Positions 8,601 to 17,324 of a stretch of 64,000 nucleotides of DNA are shown here, piece by piece. Positions within the stretch are counted from its first letter, which is position 1. Every line of letters begins with the position of its first letter. Source of the DNA: CAVIQK01 sp963644945 (GTDB taxonomy: Bacteria > Bacillota > Clostridia > Christensenellales > DTU072); NCBI GenBank assembly GCA_963644945.1, contig CAVIQK010000009.1, positions 1 through 64,000 on the forward strand. The letters run 5' to 3'. The notes beneath the pieces were generated by a model that worked only from the letters and a program-made list of their open reading frames with translations, searched no databases and was not told the origin of the DNA. The position numbers were made by a program, and so were the translations under genes.

Positions 8601-11600
8601 ACGGTGGTAAGGTTGATACAGTTTTTGAACATATCTTGCGATATGGTGATTATGGTAGAGGGGATAGATATTGTTTTGAGGGCATGGCAACCTTCGAAGG
8701 CTCCGTCGCCTATTGCGCTGAGTGTCGCCATGGGAAGGCTGATTGTTTCTAGAGAAGAACAATTTTTGAAGGCATAATTGCCTATTGTCCTTACTGTGGA
8801 CGGAATAACTATCTCTTTTAGGTTGGTAAGTCCTTCGAATGCATTGTTGTCTATTATTCTTACGGGGTAGGTCGTAGCGCCTATTGTTCTTTGGGAGTCT
8901 ATGACTATCTTGGTAAGATTTTTGACTGTTTCGCTGTCCGAAACGGACACTTTGAGAACGTCGCCGTCTAGGGTATAGATGAGTCCGTCGGGCGTGGAGG
9001 GCGTCCATCTCGCATATAAGTATGTATCCTTATATAAAATGTCGTTTTCGAACGAGAATAAATTGCCGTCTATATATTCGGTGTCGTACCAACCTATAAA
9101 GACGTAAGAGTTGCGAAGAGGTGAATCCGTCGTCGCTCCTATCGTGGTGCCGTATTCGGTGGACAAGACTTGGTAAACTACGAATTGGTTTTCGGTTTCT
9201 TCTTGCATCAAGTAGAGATATACGGTGGATGCGAAAATGTTGTCGATGCGGTTTTTGGGGATGATGCCCGTCCATGCTTCTTTGTATCTCTCTATGTAGG
9301 TTTCGGCTCCTTCAATCCCCGGGACAAGCAAGAGAAGTTTTTCGGGGGCTCCGTAAAACGCATCTGCCGTAAGTGTCGGGGGTGTGGTGCCCAAGAAAAC
9401 TATTCTTTCGATAGAGGAATTGCCGAATGCGGAATAGCCTATTTCGGTGACGGTGGCGGGGACTACTACTCTTGTAAGTGAGCCGTTGGCATAGAATGCC
9501 GATCTTCTAACGATTTTGACTCCGTCGATGATTTCATATTCGGTCGAGGTGCTTTTTGCGGGATACAAAATGAGTTCTTCATAGTCTATCGTATAAAGTA
9601 CTCCGTCTTTTACCGTAAATCTCGTGCTATCTTCCGAAACGGTGACGGTTTTTAATGTAGAAATGTCGGTGAATGCCGAATCTTTTATCGTGGTGATAGT
9701 CGAAGGAATATAGATGCTTTCGATCTTGGTCGATAAGAAGGCTCCTGATCCTATTACTCTTACCGGTAAATCCATATAGAAATTGGCAATGACAATGTCT
9801 TTTGCGGTGCAAGTGCCTATGCTTACTTGATAGACGGCTTCTCCGTCTAGTGTAACCTTGGTATATTCGAGTCCTTTGGAGGAGTCTAGAATAAATCTTG
9901 CATATAGGGTAAGATCTTCGGTAAGGGGCAATGTAAAGTCGTATAAAGCGTCGGCTGTTTTTGTGGTGGACCAACCGCCAAACGTGTAGCGCATGCCGAG
10001 ATTTGTAAATATTTCGGTACAAATTATTTCGTCTGCCGTATCGAAAACGTCTTTCGTGACCGAACTATATAGGGTAGAGCCGTCGAAGGGGTTAATATAA
10101 CTGACGGTTACGATGCTAGGATATATTATGTCTTGGTAGTTGCTCCAATATCCGCCACCGTCTATATAGTCTTGTTTGCTAGGTACGAAAATACGTAAAT
10201 CGCTGTTGTGGTTTTTGAAAGCATTTTCGCCTATTGCCGATCTTGTGGTCGCCTTGATTTTGAGATTTTTGAGGTATTTTACACCTTCAAATGCAGATCT
10301 TCCTATGCTTATGCCTGTTTGGTTGAATATCGGCTCGGTGCCTTTGACGGTGAAATTGGAAAGTTCTAACGTGTAGTCTTCTATATTGATGTTTTGAGGG
10401 AACTTGACTATTTTTTCTAGGGAGACTTTTTTGCCGTCATTATAGGCAATTTTCCCCGATCCGATAGAGTATAGTACACCGTCTATCGATGCAAAATAAC
10501 CGTTGCAGTTGAGAAGTTTTGTATATACCGGATTGCCGCTAGCGTCAAACGAGGAAACATAATAGTAAGCATTGCCGTCCGGAAGAACGGTTATTTTTTC
10601 AAGTGCCGTCATGTTGTCGAAAGCGGTGTCTTTTATCTCGGATATATATTGAGATATTATGAGGTGTTTTATCTTGTCGTTGCCTTCAAACGCCGATGCC
10701 AAAATCGTGGTGACGGTGGAGCCTTCGATTTCGACGGCTTCGTAACTGGCATGTGCGGAATCGGTGTAATAGTAATATGTAAATGTTTGGGTTTCGGTGC
10801 TTGATACGGGGTAGTTGATGGTGACTGTCGCTATACGGCCGTCCGTCACGTCTCTATACGAAACAGAGCCTATCGTGGTGGTGAAGGTCCTTTCTTTGTA
10901 GACGGTTTCGCCATTGACATAATATTTGACGGATCCGCCCGAAAATGCGCCTATTCCTAAATCGTCGGTTATTGTGAGGGAGTTGTTGCCGTCTTCGAAT
11001 CTTGATTCGGCTAGAATATCTGTTAGTACTCCGTCGGTGTCGGTTTTGTATATGGAATATACATTGGCTCTCTTGTAGGCTGTCGTGGGGATGTAGATGA
11101 CTTCGTCTCTTGCATTGGAGCCGGTCACTCCGTATGCGGTGCCGTCCGGTGTATAAGTCAAAACGAGTTTACTGTTGACGGCAAAAGATGCGTATAGCGT
11201 GAGATTGGATGTGACGGCATCCGAGAACAAATAAGGAGTCGTGAAGGCTTCGTCTACATACCAACCGGCAAAGGCATAATCGCCATAGACAGAGTCAAAT
11301 TGGGGATATTCTACGTGGTCACCGTATGCGACGGTTTGGGACGCGGGAGGTGTCGAATAAGAAGAAACAAAATCTACCGTATATGTAAGGCGAGTATAGA
11401 CGGCATATAGTGTCAATTCGGTGGTGATTACGGTGTCTAGGTCAAATAGCGAGTAGGTGCCGTCTTTAGCGATATACCATGTATAAGAATAGCCTTTTTT
11501 GTTGGCGGCAGAAAGGTTTTTGCCTAGTTTTGCATTGTATAGAGTGGTTTGGACTTGACCTTCGGTTATCTCACCGTCTAGTCCGTCAAACATGTATTTG

Positions 11601-14600
11601 GTGGTAAGTCTTGTCGTCCATCTTGCGTAAAGTGTGAGATCCTTGGTGACTGCATCGGTAGTTAAAAATCTCGATACGGCGGTCGCTTGGTCTTGGTACC
11701 AGCCGCCAAATGTTAGGACAACTCCGTCTATATCTCTGTGGGTGGGGGTGGCAATGTTTCCTATTGCATCTCCGTGGTTTACGGTAATCGTGGTAAAATC
11801 GACGTATTTGCCGTCTATGTAGTCATAATATTTGAGATTGACGGTGTAGGTGCTGACTTTTTGGACAATGCTCACTTTACCGCCTTTTGGTAAAGGTGCA
11901 TCAAGGCTCATTACGGTGCCGTCTTCGTACTGCCAATCGGTCGTGTAGCCGACTGTGGTATATTCCTCGGTAGATATTTTGTTGCTAAACCACGATTGGA
12001 GGTTTATAAAGCCCAGAGGGGTTTTTTGGTCGTCACTTGAAAGATAAATGATCGCATCGCCTTTTTCGGGGTAGTCGAACGAGTAGATTGTGGATGTTGC
12101 TCCGTCCGTAAGCGTGAGTGTTTTTTGGACTCGGTCGAGATTTGCGGTCATCGACAAGTTTTCAAAGGTTACGGTGCCGTCAAGGGAGACTGTGCCGTAA
12201 TAATATGTATCGCCTATTTTTAGGGTGATTTGGTCGTCGGTCAATGTTTTGCCTAAGACTAGGGAAATGTCGCCTAGGTTTTCTTCTCCTGTCGATATGG
12301 TGCCTATCCATTTGGCATAAAGTGTCAGGCTCTCGGTAAGAGTTTTGTCGGTGTATAGGGTAGCATCCAAAATGTCGATGCCTTGTTGCCATGAGGTAAG
12401 GTCGTTGTTCCATTTGACGGTAAGATCTTCGTCTAGATACCAACCGACAAAGGTTGCCGTTTTGTTGGTGGGGACAAAACTTGTGAGTTTGGCGCCGTAT
12501 ATATAAGAGGTCTTTTGCGGAGTCCCCGTCATTTCGACGTGGTTGGAGATATATTCGACGGTTGTTTTGCCGTATTTGATTTTGTCTTGGTAGGAGGTTT
12601 TGGAGATAATGGTTTTCCAACGGTGTCCGAGATCGTCGCCTTGGTAGGTGGAATCGGTGCCGATAAGTAGATATTTTAGGGACGTGATACCGTCAAAGAC
12701 AGAGTCGGTTTGGAGTGTGGGGGCGGTTGTTGAGGAGAACACGACGGCTTGTAGGTGGGTGGCGTTTTGGAAAACATACTCTCCTATATAGGTAAGAGTG
12801 TCGGGAAGGACTAATATTTCGCTCGTGGAATTCGCCGGATATGCGATGATTTGGACGGGATATGAGCCGTCCATGCGGTACAAAACTCCGTCTATCGAGC
12901 GGTAGTTGGTTCCGTCAAGATTTATCGATTGGAGATTAGGAAGATTTGTAAATGCGGTGACTCCTATACCGTCTTGCATCATGAGAGATTTGCCCGAAAA
13001 GTCTATTTTTTCGAGTGTCGAGATGTAGGAAAACGCATAAGGTCTGACGGCTCTGACTTCGCCTGCGACGGTTATTTCTTTGAGTGTCGTGTTGCCTTCT
13101 AATGCCGAGTAACCGATGACGTTGATGCCGTCGTCTTTGCCTATTTCTAGGGTTTTTGACGTGCCTACGTATTTGTAAAGTTGGTTGCCGTTGAAAATGA
13201 CTTTGCCGTCGGTCTTTTTGGCGGTGGCGGTAGCATTTTCGAGCCACAAAGTGTTGCCGAATACGTTGGAACTTAGATATACAAATTCGTAAAAGTCGTG
13301 AAGATTACTTAGGCTTGTACAACCGTTGAAGGCTTTTTCGTTGATGGTTTTGACGGTTTTTCCTACGTAAATGTCGGTGATCGTGGTTTTGCCTTCAAAT
13401 GCCGAATTGCCTATCGTGATGACGGGAGTGCCGTCGTTTTCTTCGGGGATTACTAATATTTTGAGATCTGCCGAGTTGTCGGTGCCGTAATATGCGGTGT
13501 ATTTTGATTGGTCAAAGCCTCGGACAATGTTGTTGTCGTCATATACGATGCCCACTGTCCCTACTCTTGTCCATTTGGCATATAGGGTGTAGGCTCGGTC
13601 TATTGCCGTAGAGAACGAAAACTCGGTCGTGAATAGGGAGTCGGTGTAGTAACCGTCTATCTTCCATTCGACAAGTCCTTTTTCGGAGTCGCCTTCTCTT
13701 ATTATCTTGTTTTCTTCGTAGAATGAGGCATATTTGCCATATTCTACCGTTTGGGATCCCTCGGTATCCAAATATTCTTGGTTGAGAGCATAAACCGTAG
13801 CAAAATCGGTGTCTTTTTGGGCATTGAGTATGAACTTGATGTCGTAACGTTTTAGTACGGGATAGGCTACGAAAGTGAGATTGTTTTCGGTGATTTTGGT
13901 AAAGTCGGGAAGTGTTCCGTCTGTTTCAAAATTTATGAGTGCAGTGCTTGACGGAGTGCCGTCGGTGGAGCCTTGTAGCCAAAATGCGTCCATGCCCTCA
14001 AACGTGGGAAGGGCGGGGACTACTTCGGAAATGTCTGCTACATATTCGCCGTCCCTAATATATTCCTTTTTGACGGGATCGGTGGTACTGCTTTCTGACT
14101 TGCCCATGACGTTGACGACAAAGGATGCGGTGATCGTATAACCTGCATAGAGTGTCATGTCGCCTTGGGTGGTTTTCGTGGTCAAGGAGGTGAGATCTAT
14201 GGTCACTGTACCTAAGGTCAAAATGTTTTGGGAATAGGTGCCTACTGCGGTAGGAGTTTCTACAAAACGAGGATTTTCGAGATAGGCATTGCCGTCCGCT
14301 ATATAGTAGGTGTCACCGTCTAATATGACTACGCCTTGACCGTTTTCTATGTGGTAGCCGTAAAAGCCCGAAAGGTCGCCTTGAACGGTGGTTTTTCCTA
14401 CTGCTACTTTATTTTGTAGTTGTTTGTCGGTGTACCATGATTCGAAATCGCCTTCGCCTACACTGTTTTGGTAGTTTTGGAGATATTCGCCATAGAAAGT
14501 GTCAATGCCGTCCGCTATATCGGTCGGTTGTTGTGCGGATGCAGACAAGGCATCGAAGGTGATATGATACGGAATCCTATTGAAGCAAGCATATATGACG

Positions 14601-16102
14601 GCTTTGTCGGTAAGTGATTCGATACAATCGCCAAGATTATATTCGGTGTCTAGCAACAAAATGTTGTTATATTCGGTGGTGGCTCCGGTGAGTTCTTTTT
14701 TGAATGACCACCATGAGGAATATGCGGTGCTAGGTCTGGTGACGGTGGCATTTTTGGAGTCGGTGAAAGTTTCGGGGACGGCAGGAAGGTCTATATACGA
14801 AAAACTTTCGCCTTCGTCAAAATAGACGGAGTCGCATATTGTGTGGTTGATGGAGCCTTCGTCGGCGGTGTAGAAAGATAAAAACCACATCCATCTTGCA
14901 TGAAGCTCGATGTCTTCCGACAACGGCTCGCCTTTATATTCGCATGTGTCGGTATAGGTTTCGTCGGTGTACCAACCGGAGAATGTGAAGGTGTAGGAAT
15001 AGGTGTAGGCGGTGCCTAAATCGTCAAGGTCGCCCTCATCTATAGATTTGCCGAGATCGACAACTTCGGCAAGATCGAGTTCTTTGCCATAAGGATATTC
15101 GAGATAACTCCAACCTATATGGTCGCCTTTGGTTTCGGTCAAGAAATCTACCGTACCCGTCGCATCGTGGGGTTTTCGTATGGCGGTGGCACCGTTGAGA
15201 TCAAAATAGACTTTGACGAGGTCGGGAAGATAGACTAGGTATATGGTTTTGTTTTCGGTGAGATTTTTGAAAAAGTCGCCATATTCTATGTCGGTAAGCG
15301 CATAGACTTCGGTGTGGTCGAGTCCGTCGACTCCGTCCATAGAATCTTTGACGGCTCGTTTGAAGCCTTGTTTGTCGATAAAGCCGATGGCTTTTAAGAT
15401 TTCGTTATATTCCGATTCGGTGACTTCGCCACCTACGTCAACGTAAGATTTGTAGTCGGCACTCTTTTCTTTGTAGGTGTCGGTGTTGCTGTCATAAGTC
15501 GTTTCGACATAGGTAAGGACGACTTGCCAACGGGGATAGTACGTGGCACTTTCATAGACCGAACCCGAAAAGTCGAGATAGTCAACTAAGGTGCGTCCGT
15601 CGTCGGGGGATGAGTACCAACCGCCAAAATAATAGCCGTCTATCGTGGGGATGAGTGTGGACTCGTCAATGTAGTCGGCTACCGTTTTGCCTGCTATTAC
15701 GCTATGTTGGACGATACCGGAGGAGGTGACAAACGAAAGTGTCAAAACGTCTTCAGGCTCTACTACGTCGATTACAAATGAAATCGATTTGTCTTGGTAA
15801 GTGATGACTACCGATTCGCCAAACTTCTTTGACGATGAATCGTAACCGTCGATCGTAATGCGGTCGAATATGTCTAAAAGCGATTTGGTTTCGGTAAGAC
15901 CGCTTTCATAGGTGATTTTGACTTGGGCACCGGAAAGATCCAACTCTTCGCCTACCAACATGTAGGTGCGAGTGGGGCTAGATAAAAGTTCGAAGTCGGT
16001 GACTACGATGGTGTTGTCTTGAGGGGTACATGCGAAAAGGACACACGATGCCGTCAAGAGTATGAGAATTAAGATAACTGTCGATAATAAATATTTCTTC
16101 AC
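5624..16102 (-). CDS. Giant lipoprotein with InlB-type beta repeats and BspA-type leucine-rich repeats
   Basis: A 3,492-residue protein if started at GTG 16102. The N-terminus KKYLLSTVILILILLTAS runs into a lipobox LFAC with Cys25, so surface lipid anchoring is likely; no LPXTG motif or C-terminal anchor is seen. Next comes an Ig-like (Big-type) domain, then about 16 Listeria-Bacteroides/InlB B repeats (GWY...LYARW pattern) alternating with about six blocks of BspA-type LRR_5 repeats (IPxTVxxIGxxAFxxC, period about 23). The LRR blocks lie near 13450-12620, 10850-10150, 9800-9250, 8960-7870, 7450-6560 and 6250-6050. An alternative GTG at 16156 lies upstream of the promoter and gives a worse signal peptide. 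Probable adhesin or matrix-binding protein; ligand unknown. Confidence 0.85.
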   Translation of the reverse strand: MKKYLLSTVILILILLTASCVLFACTPQDNTIVVTDFELLSSPTRTYMLVGEELDLSGAQVKITYESGLTETKSLLDIFDRITIDGYDSSSKKFGESVVITYQDKSISFVIDVVEPEDVLTLSFVTSSGIVQHSVIAGKTVADYIDESTLIPTIDGYYFGGWYSSPDDGRTLVDYLDFSGSVYESATYYPRWQVVLTYVETTYDSNTDTYKEKSADYKSYVDVGGEVTESEYNEILKAIGFIDKQGFKRAVKDSMDGVDGLDHTEVYALTDIEYGDFFKNLTENKTIYLVYLPDLVKVYFDLNGATAIRKPHDATGTVDFLTETKGDHIGWSYLEYPYGKELDLAEVVDLGKSIDEGDLDDLGTAYTYSYTFTFSGWYTDETYTDTCEYKGEPLSEDIELHARWMWFLSFYTADEGSINHTICDSVYFDEGESFSYIDLPAVPETFTDSKNATVTRPSTAYSSWWSFKKELTGATTEYNNILLLDTEYNLGDCIESLTDKAVIYACFNRIPYHITFDALSASAQQPTDIADGIDTFYGEYLQNYQNSVGEGDFESWYTDKQLQNKVAVGKTTVQGDLSGFYGYHIENGQGVVILDGDTYYIADGNAYLENPRFVETPTAVGTYSQNILTLGTVTIDLTSLTTKTTQGDMTLYAGYTITASFVVNVMGKSESSTTDPVKKEYIRDGEYVADISEVVPALPTFEGMDAFWLQGSTDGTPSSTALINFETDGTLPDFTKITENNLTFVAYPVLKRYDIKFILNAQKDTDFATVYALNQEYLDTEGSQTVEYGKYASFYEENKIIREGDSEKGLVEWKIDGYYTDSLFTTEFSFSTAIDRAYTLYAKWTRVGTVGIVYDDNNIVRGFDQSKYTAYYGTDNSADLKILVIPEENDGTPVITIGNSAFEGKTTITDIYVGKTVKTINEKAFNGCTSLSNLHDFYEFVYLSSNVFGNTLWLENATATAKKTDGKVIFNGNQLYKYVGTSKTLEIGKDDGINVIGYSALEGNTTLKEITVAGEVRAVRPYAFSYISTLEKIDFSGKSLMMQDGIGVTAFTNLPNLQSINLDGTNYRSIDGVLYRMDGSYPVQIIAYPANSTSEILVLPDTLTYIGEYVFQNATHLQAVVFSSTTAPTLQTDSVFDGITSLKYLLIGTDSTYQGDDLGHRWKTIISKTSYQDKIKYGKTTVEYISNHVEMTGTPQKTSYIYGAKLTSFVPTNKTATFVGWYLDEDLTVKWNNDLTSWQQGIDILDATLYTDKTLTESLTLYAKWIGTISTGEENLGDISLVLGKTLTDDQITLKIGDTYYYGTVSLDGTVTFENLSMTANLDRVQKTLTLTDGATSTIYSFDYPEKGDAIIYLSSDDQKTPLGFINLQSWFSNKISTEEYTTVGYTTDWQYEDGTVMSLDAPLPKGGKVSIVQKVSTYTVNLKYYDYIDGKYVDFTTITVNHGDAIGNIATPTHRDIDGVVLTFGGWYQDQATAVSRFLTTDAVTKDLTLYARWTTRLTTKYMFDGLDGEITEGQVQTTLYNAKLGKNLSAANKKGYSYTWYIAKDGTYSLFDLDTVITTELTLYAVYTRLTYTVDFVSSYSTPPASQTVAYGDHVEYPQFDSVYGDYAFAGWYVDEAFTTPYLFSDAVTSNLTLYASFAVNSKLVLTYTPDGTAYGVTGSNARDEVIYIPTTAYKRANVYSIYKTDTDGVLTDILAESRFEDGNNSLTITDDLGIGAFSGGSVKYYVNGETVYKERTFTTTIGSVSYRDVTDGRIATVTINYPVSSTETQTFTYYYYTDSAHASYEAVEIEGSTVTTILASAFEGNDKIKHLIISQYISEIKDTAFDNMTALEKITVLPDGNAYYYVSSFDASGNPVYTKLLNCNGYFASIDGVLYSIGSGKIAYNDGKKVSLEKIVKFPQNINIEDYTLELSNFTVKGTEPIFNQTGISIGRSAFEGVKYLKNLKIKATTRSAIGENAFKNHNSDLRIFVPSKQDYIDGGGYWSNYQDIIYPSIVTVSYINPFDGSTLYSSVTKDVFDTADEIICTEIFTNLGMRYTFGGWSTTKTADALYDFTLPLTEDLTLYARFILDSSKGLEYTKVTLDGEAVYQVSIGTCTAKDIVIANFYMDLPVRVIGSGAFLSTKIESIYIPSTITTIKDSAFTDISTLKTVTVSEDSTRFTVKDGVLYTIDYEELILYPAKSTSTEYEIIDGVKIVRRSAFYANGSLTRVVVPATVTEIGYSAFGNSSIERIVFLGTTPPTLTADAFYGAPEKLLLLVPGIEGAETYIERYKEAWTGIIPKNRIDNIFASTVYLYLMQEETENQFVVYQVLSTEYGTTIGATTDSPLRNSYVFIGWYDTEYIDGNLFSFENDILYKDTYLYARWTPSTPDGLIYTLDGDVLKVSVSDSETVKNLTKIVIDSQRTIGATTYPVRIIDNNAFEGLTNLKEIVIPSTVRTIGNYAFKNCSSLETISLPMATLSAIGDGAFEGCHALKTISIPSTIITISQDMFKNCINLTTVVFWGAPTTIGDSAFEGCISLRNIDLSNRLTTIGNSAFKNCQSLTSITIPATITLIGESAFEGCRAMTKATIEDGANLRYKYKDTDGTIQERDGLGASAFKDCVKLTTFTIPTGLTAIPTRAFYNCMSLTDIVIPKDITRIGASSFEKCVTLKSLTFEDGIALKEIWSQAFAYCTALTEVNLPFTYDDTTSIGTRVFLDDINLQKVSITCTDSSGEHVLITSATQDEDMFLMGCDNAYIYVPTDLIAEYRATYSVYSTRLKPLTSKITYMIAKGKPYRNSLGYTFDNPTDSLILDDNVLSAPPLTYATAYSYGWDYSAYTFGGWGYYEDNSSILSLYDFSQGVVGEEGLTLYAIWIKQGTSGLSYVMSYDGTIQVSQGSIGSVEHLVIANYYLYNGKYLPVTRISGELIKGTQVKSVYIPETITFIQDNAFVGCDTLESFEVSPQNTSFQVGNGIENYALYTIDYKKIISFPSVTKEGSGYEFKLDGSVTTITQYTFESAQDIASFIIVNVSATPSFAVENGVLYNASKTTLVCYPALRQYTTYTLPSTVSTIYSSALNLSESSILSQILVEVGNTSYESIDGILYKKTGEKKELVRYPSRKDGDADGKYYIDTTVVSKISDYAFRYATLRGVIIDSTTTIPIGKGVFDDTDLYILVQGDLVNTVKVASGYTDYPDKILAMSSTLTFDAQNGDQLTTLDIDTLSAFPTYQGRDPVLPYSTHGNWYYIENGKKVEIDSTSTQYVYHDTTLYLDWQTTSTTEGLTFVLNETGDGYEVSRGTAVGETIIVPTYYNGLPVVAIATEGFKFAPTSTEPTPTLNTLVLPSTLVKIGLNGLLGETHLTNLVMLSTTAVEIVTDGIDPLEVIDDYRRAVADADWQQGEDGTIQTLTPMYFYVREDCVTEYKKGWPSLTIRNIEAYVNFVDVDGQKTFEPYKFTVIDGVSPDVTKIDLGISDEFTVTYYKDQALTEEYTPETLTRGLDNIKITVYIKINTI

Positions 16103-16109
16103 ATAATAG

Positions 16110-16138
16110 ATTATATCTATTAAAGTCGAAAATGTAAA
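16110..16138 (-). promoter_or_regulatory. Promoter of the giant lipoprotein gene, leaving almost no leader
   Basis: TTTACA (16138-16133), 17-bp spacer, TATAAT (16115-16110). Only 7 bases separate the -10 box from GTG 16102, so the transcript should start at or within a base of the start codon. There is no Shine-Dalgarno sequence. Confidence 0.8.
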
Positions 16139-16417
16139 GAATAAATATAAAATCACACGATAATTTCACAAAAAATCAAAATGCGAAAAAATAAAAATCG
16201 TGGAAAGAGATGGTTTTTCCACGAGATTTTTGAAAATAATCTAGATCAAACACACGCACTCGCAAGATTGATGTTTTTTGTATGATTTTAGACGGTAATT
16301 TTGAGAGATTTAGATGGAAGACAAGGAAAAAGGCGGAAGTATTTTCTTCGTGTACGAATAGTACTCTAGACAAATAACCCGTACTTTTGACGCAGTATTA
16401 CGCTAAATATCTCGAAA
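16139..16417. other. Intergenic region between recR and the giant lipoprotein gene
   Basis: It holds the terminator at 16190-16230. I see no credible gene, repeat or RNA in the rest. The short open frame at 16176-16373 on the minus strand has no start signal and no family features. Confidence 0.6.
16190..16230 (-). terminator. Terminator of the wzy-wzz-dnaX-ybaB-recR transcript
   Basis: TCGTGGAAA pairs with TTTCCACGA (9 bp), followed on the minus strand by ATTTTTATTTTTT. It lies about 190 bases beyond the recR stop. Confidence 0.75.
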
Positions 16418-16993
16418 TTATAATTTTGTACGAGATGAAAAGGCTTTCGCTAATGTCAGTTCGTCCGCATATTCCACTTCGGATCCCATGGGAAGTCCCG
16501 ATGCAAGACGGGAAACGGTTATGCCGAGGGGTTTGATTTGGTTGGCTATATACGTGGCGGTCATTTCTCCCGAAACGTCCGAGTTGAGAGCGATGATGAC
16601 TTCTTGGACTCCAACGAGTCTTGCCATGAGTTCTTTTAGGCGAATATCGTCGATGCCGATGCCTTTTTGGAAATCGAGGGTGTTGTGAAGGACGTGATAG
16701 ACTCCTTTGTAACCGGCGGCTTTTTCGATGGGGATGATGTCTTTTGGCGATTTGACCACACAAATTGTAGATTTGTCTCGAGTCGAACAGATCTCGCAAA
16801 GGTCGGTTTCGGAATAGGCTCCGCACTCTTTACAAAAGTGAATTTTCTCTTTGACGGTTTTGATTGCAGTGATAAACTCGTCGGCTTCGGTGTCCGTCAT
16901 ATCTACTATGGAATAGGCATAACGGAGTGCCGTTTTGTGACCGACTCCGGGGAGTTTTTTGATATTTTTGACTAAAATGTCGAGGGCATCCAC
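16418..16993 (-). CDS. recR: Recombination protein RecR
   Basis: A 191-residue RecR, the toroidal clamp protein that works with RecF and RecO in recombinational repair. The helix-hairpin-helix segment (KKLPGVGHKTALRYA) is near residue 13, a four-cysteine zinc finger (CKECG...CEIC) near residues 54-69, and the Toprim domain follows (ICVVKSPKDIIPIE). It starts directly after the ybaB stop codon, completing the common dnaX-ybaB-recR cluster. Confidence 0.95.
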   Translation of the reverse strand: MDALDILVKNIKKLPGVGHKTALRYAYSIVDMTDTEADEFITAIKTVKEKIHFCKECGAYSETDLCEICSTRDKSTICVVKSPKDIIPIEKAAGYKGVYHVLHNTLDFQKGIGIDDIRLKELMARLVGVQEVIIALNSDVSGEMTATYIANQIKPLGITVSRLASGLPMGSEVEYADELTLAKAFSSRTKL

Positions 16994-17323
16994 TTAGAAA
17001 ATGCCTCCACCGGACACAGGTCCTAAAATTTCTTCTCTTTGTTCTTCGACAAGTTTTAAGGCTTCTCTTATGCCTGCGACAATAAGGTCTTCGAGCATTT
17101 CGACGTCGTCGGGATCGACGGCTTCCTTTTTGATTTTGACTTCGGATATAGTGTAGTCGCAACCCATGACGACTTCGACCATGTCTCCGCCGGCTCTGCC
17201 GATAACTTCGAGGTCGGCAAGTTCTTCTTTCGCCTCTTCGAGTTTCTTTTGCATGTCTTGGGCTTGTTTCATGAGTTGTTGCATATTCGGCATACCACCG
17301 CCGAATCCGTTGAATTTGGGCAT
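16994..17323 (-). CDS. Nucleoid-associated protein, YbaB/EbfC family
   Basis: 109 residues from the ATG at 17323, which has AAGGAG 6 bases upstream; a longer frame to 17359 lacks such support and lies inside dnaX. The sequence has a Gly-rich N-terminus (GFGGGMPNMQ), a heptad helix with MKQAQDMQKKLEEAKEEL, and the conserved GRAGGDMVEVVM core, as in YbaB/EbfC dimers that bind DNA. It begins 1 base after the dnaX stop and abuts recR. Confidence 0.93.
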   Translation of the reverse strand: MPKFNGFGGGMPNMQQLMKQAQDMQKKLEEAKEELADLEVIGRAGGDMVEVVMGCDYTISEVKIKKEAVDPDDVEMLEDLIVAGIREALKLVEEQREEILGPVSGGGIF

Positions 17324-17324
17324 A

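Noticed and set aside
8556..9008. Long shadow frames inside the giant lipoprotein gene
   Set aside because: Arg- and His-rich antisense or shifted translations of the repeats; no independent start signals.
16103..16156. GTG at 16156 as start of the giant lipoprotein
   Set aside because: It is upstream of the -35/-10 promoter and gives a poorer signal peptide than GTG 16102.
16176..16373. 65-codon frame between recR and the giant lipoprotein gene
   Set aside because: Overlaps a terminator and lacks a ribosome-binding site or recognisable sequence.
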